Source: Mactra quadrangularis
Lineage: Eukaryota > Mollusca > Bivalvia > Venerida > Mactridae
Direction: 5' to 3'
NCBI GenBank assembly: GCA_025267735.1
Contig: CM046294.1
Location: forward strand, 4,994,001-5,058,000
DNA: 64,000 nt
The notes under the pieces: model-generated
Database searches by the model: none
Told to the model about the DNA's origin: nothing
The model's input: the letters and a program-made list of their open reading frames with translations, nothing else
Shown here: positions 62,894 to 64,000 of the stretch, in pieces
Numbering within the stretch: position 1 is the stretch's first letter
Layout: each line of letters begins with the position of its first letter
Position numbers and translations under genes: made by a program

Positions 62894-64000
62894 TTCTCAG
62901 TCGATTAAATTCCGCTGTGCATTAGTTTCGGTTTCACCATAGTCGGATCAAAATACTCCAAAAGGAGATTGGTGGATAGATAGTAATAATCCGATGACCA
63001 GGAGAAATAGCTGTTTTGAATAAACAATATTTGAACTTCCGTTTCAAACGCTAATTGAATGCAGTAACACTGTAAATATTTATTATTGTTTCGAAGGGAG
63101 ATTGTTGTTCCTATTAAAATATAAAAAGTTGCACAGTCGAGGTTAATACACCGATTCATTCATTATATTCTACTAATACATGTATAAAATAAAGACTCCT
63201 AAATAACTGTTTATTTATGATAACAATATTGTTTTAAACAACGTCTGTCTGATTGTTAAACTATCCAGAAACCTTAACTTAGACATAATTGCCTATAAAA
63301 GATAATGAAGAAAGATCTTTTGACATAAAATCAACAAAATGTTAAATATATGCATATTTTAGAGTCTGGTTTAGAGATTAACGTCTTTAAGTCTTCAATA
63401 GTGATATAATATGATTATATAAGAGTTTCATATTGAAATAAAACGTTTGAGATGAAATCAAATAACGTTTTAATCATTAATGACAGTAACATGATATATA
63501 ATGTAATAGGAAGATTGTGATTAACTCTAAGACAATGTCAAACAAAATCGCTCAAATATAGCTATTTAAAATTTCAGTTTCAAATCACTTCCTTTCACCG
63601 GTTACAAATCAATATATTAATTTGTTTTTCATTTTATACGAATGCTGTATAACATATCTGAGTGTATAACAAAGGATATATTCCACTTGATGCTATTTCT
63701 AATGATCAGTTCTGAAATGCCTATCTTTGAATTAATTAGTGTAGATCATATTGTACATTGGTTTTCGCCAAATATGTCATCAACACTAAATAAGGACGTT
63801 ATTATTAATGTTGTTTTAAATCTTAACTTATAAATGGCATTAACATTTATATGTTAACGCTTTTCGTTTTATGGCAACAAGTAATTGTCAGTATGCATAA
63901 GAATCACCACACATCTAGATGGTAATTCTATTAATATAGCTTGATAAACATTGACATACATCTACAGAACAAGTATGTTAGAACCGTAAAATCTACTACA

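Larger units (their letters stand above)
54897..64000. other. Intergenic region, little recognised
   Basis: AT-rich. Apart from MITE copy d, SINE fragments, a short direct duplication and a doubtful exon-like segment, I see nothing to annotate. Open frames here are short and low in complexity. Confidence 0.5.

Overview
This window is animal nuclear DNA, not bacterial. It is AT-rich, its genes are cut by GT-AG introns, CpG is sparse apart from small islands, and the space between exons is packed with short interspersed and TIR-bounded repeats. The repeat mix (two tRNA-headed SINE families, several MITE families, Penelope-like, Tc1, pogo and hAT remnants, LINE scraps) together with an LRRC34 orthologue suggests a marine invertebrate, most likely a lophotrochozoan such as a bivalve. 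That placement is inference; no marker gene settles it.

Three protein-coding genes can be supported. (1) 858-10417, plus strand: the 3' end of an extracellular EGF/laminin-G protein, ten exons that join in frame, with the 5' part lying left of the window. Its 3' UTR carries a cluster of TCATGTGAC motifs. (2) 35786-18810, minus strand: a complete nine-exon LRRC34 gene of 428 codons, with a first intron of about 9.6 kb full of repeats. (3) 51860-54226, plus strand: a complete two-exon cholinesterase-like carboxylesterase of 611 residues with an intact catalytic triad, a signal peptide and a hydrophobic C-terminal tail that may direct a GPI anchor. Genes 1 and 2 converge on a repeat-rich intergenic block (10.9-18.5 kb). 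No functional link between the three genes is visible.

The rest is introns and intergenic DNA. 11-18.5 kb holds tandem repeats, including a 29-bp two-variant minisatellite and a 165-bp repeat with telomere-like TTAGGG/TTAGG sequence. 26.1-35.6 kb (LRRC34 intron 1) has a CRE-containing inverted repeat pair, a hAT element with a perfect 8-bp target duplication, and SINEs. 36-51 kb has a 3.2-kb TIR element, a nested foldback with a Tc1 transposase remnant inside, a long hairpin, and tRNA-like sequences. 54.3-64 kb is almost empty apart from a pogo-type MITE and another MITE copy.

I did not find a convincing new multi-gene system. The most interesting unexplained items are: an exon-like open segment in an intron of gene 1 (5503-5718), the minisatellite that supplies a splice acceptor (about 715-857), the TCATGTGAC cluster in a 3' UTR, a foldback element directly upstream of the LRRC34 start codon, and a possible signal-peptide exon at 48652-48713.
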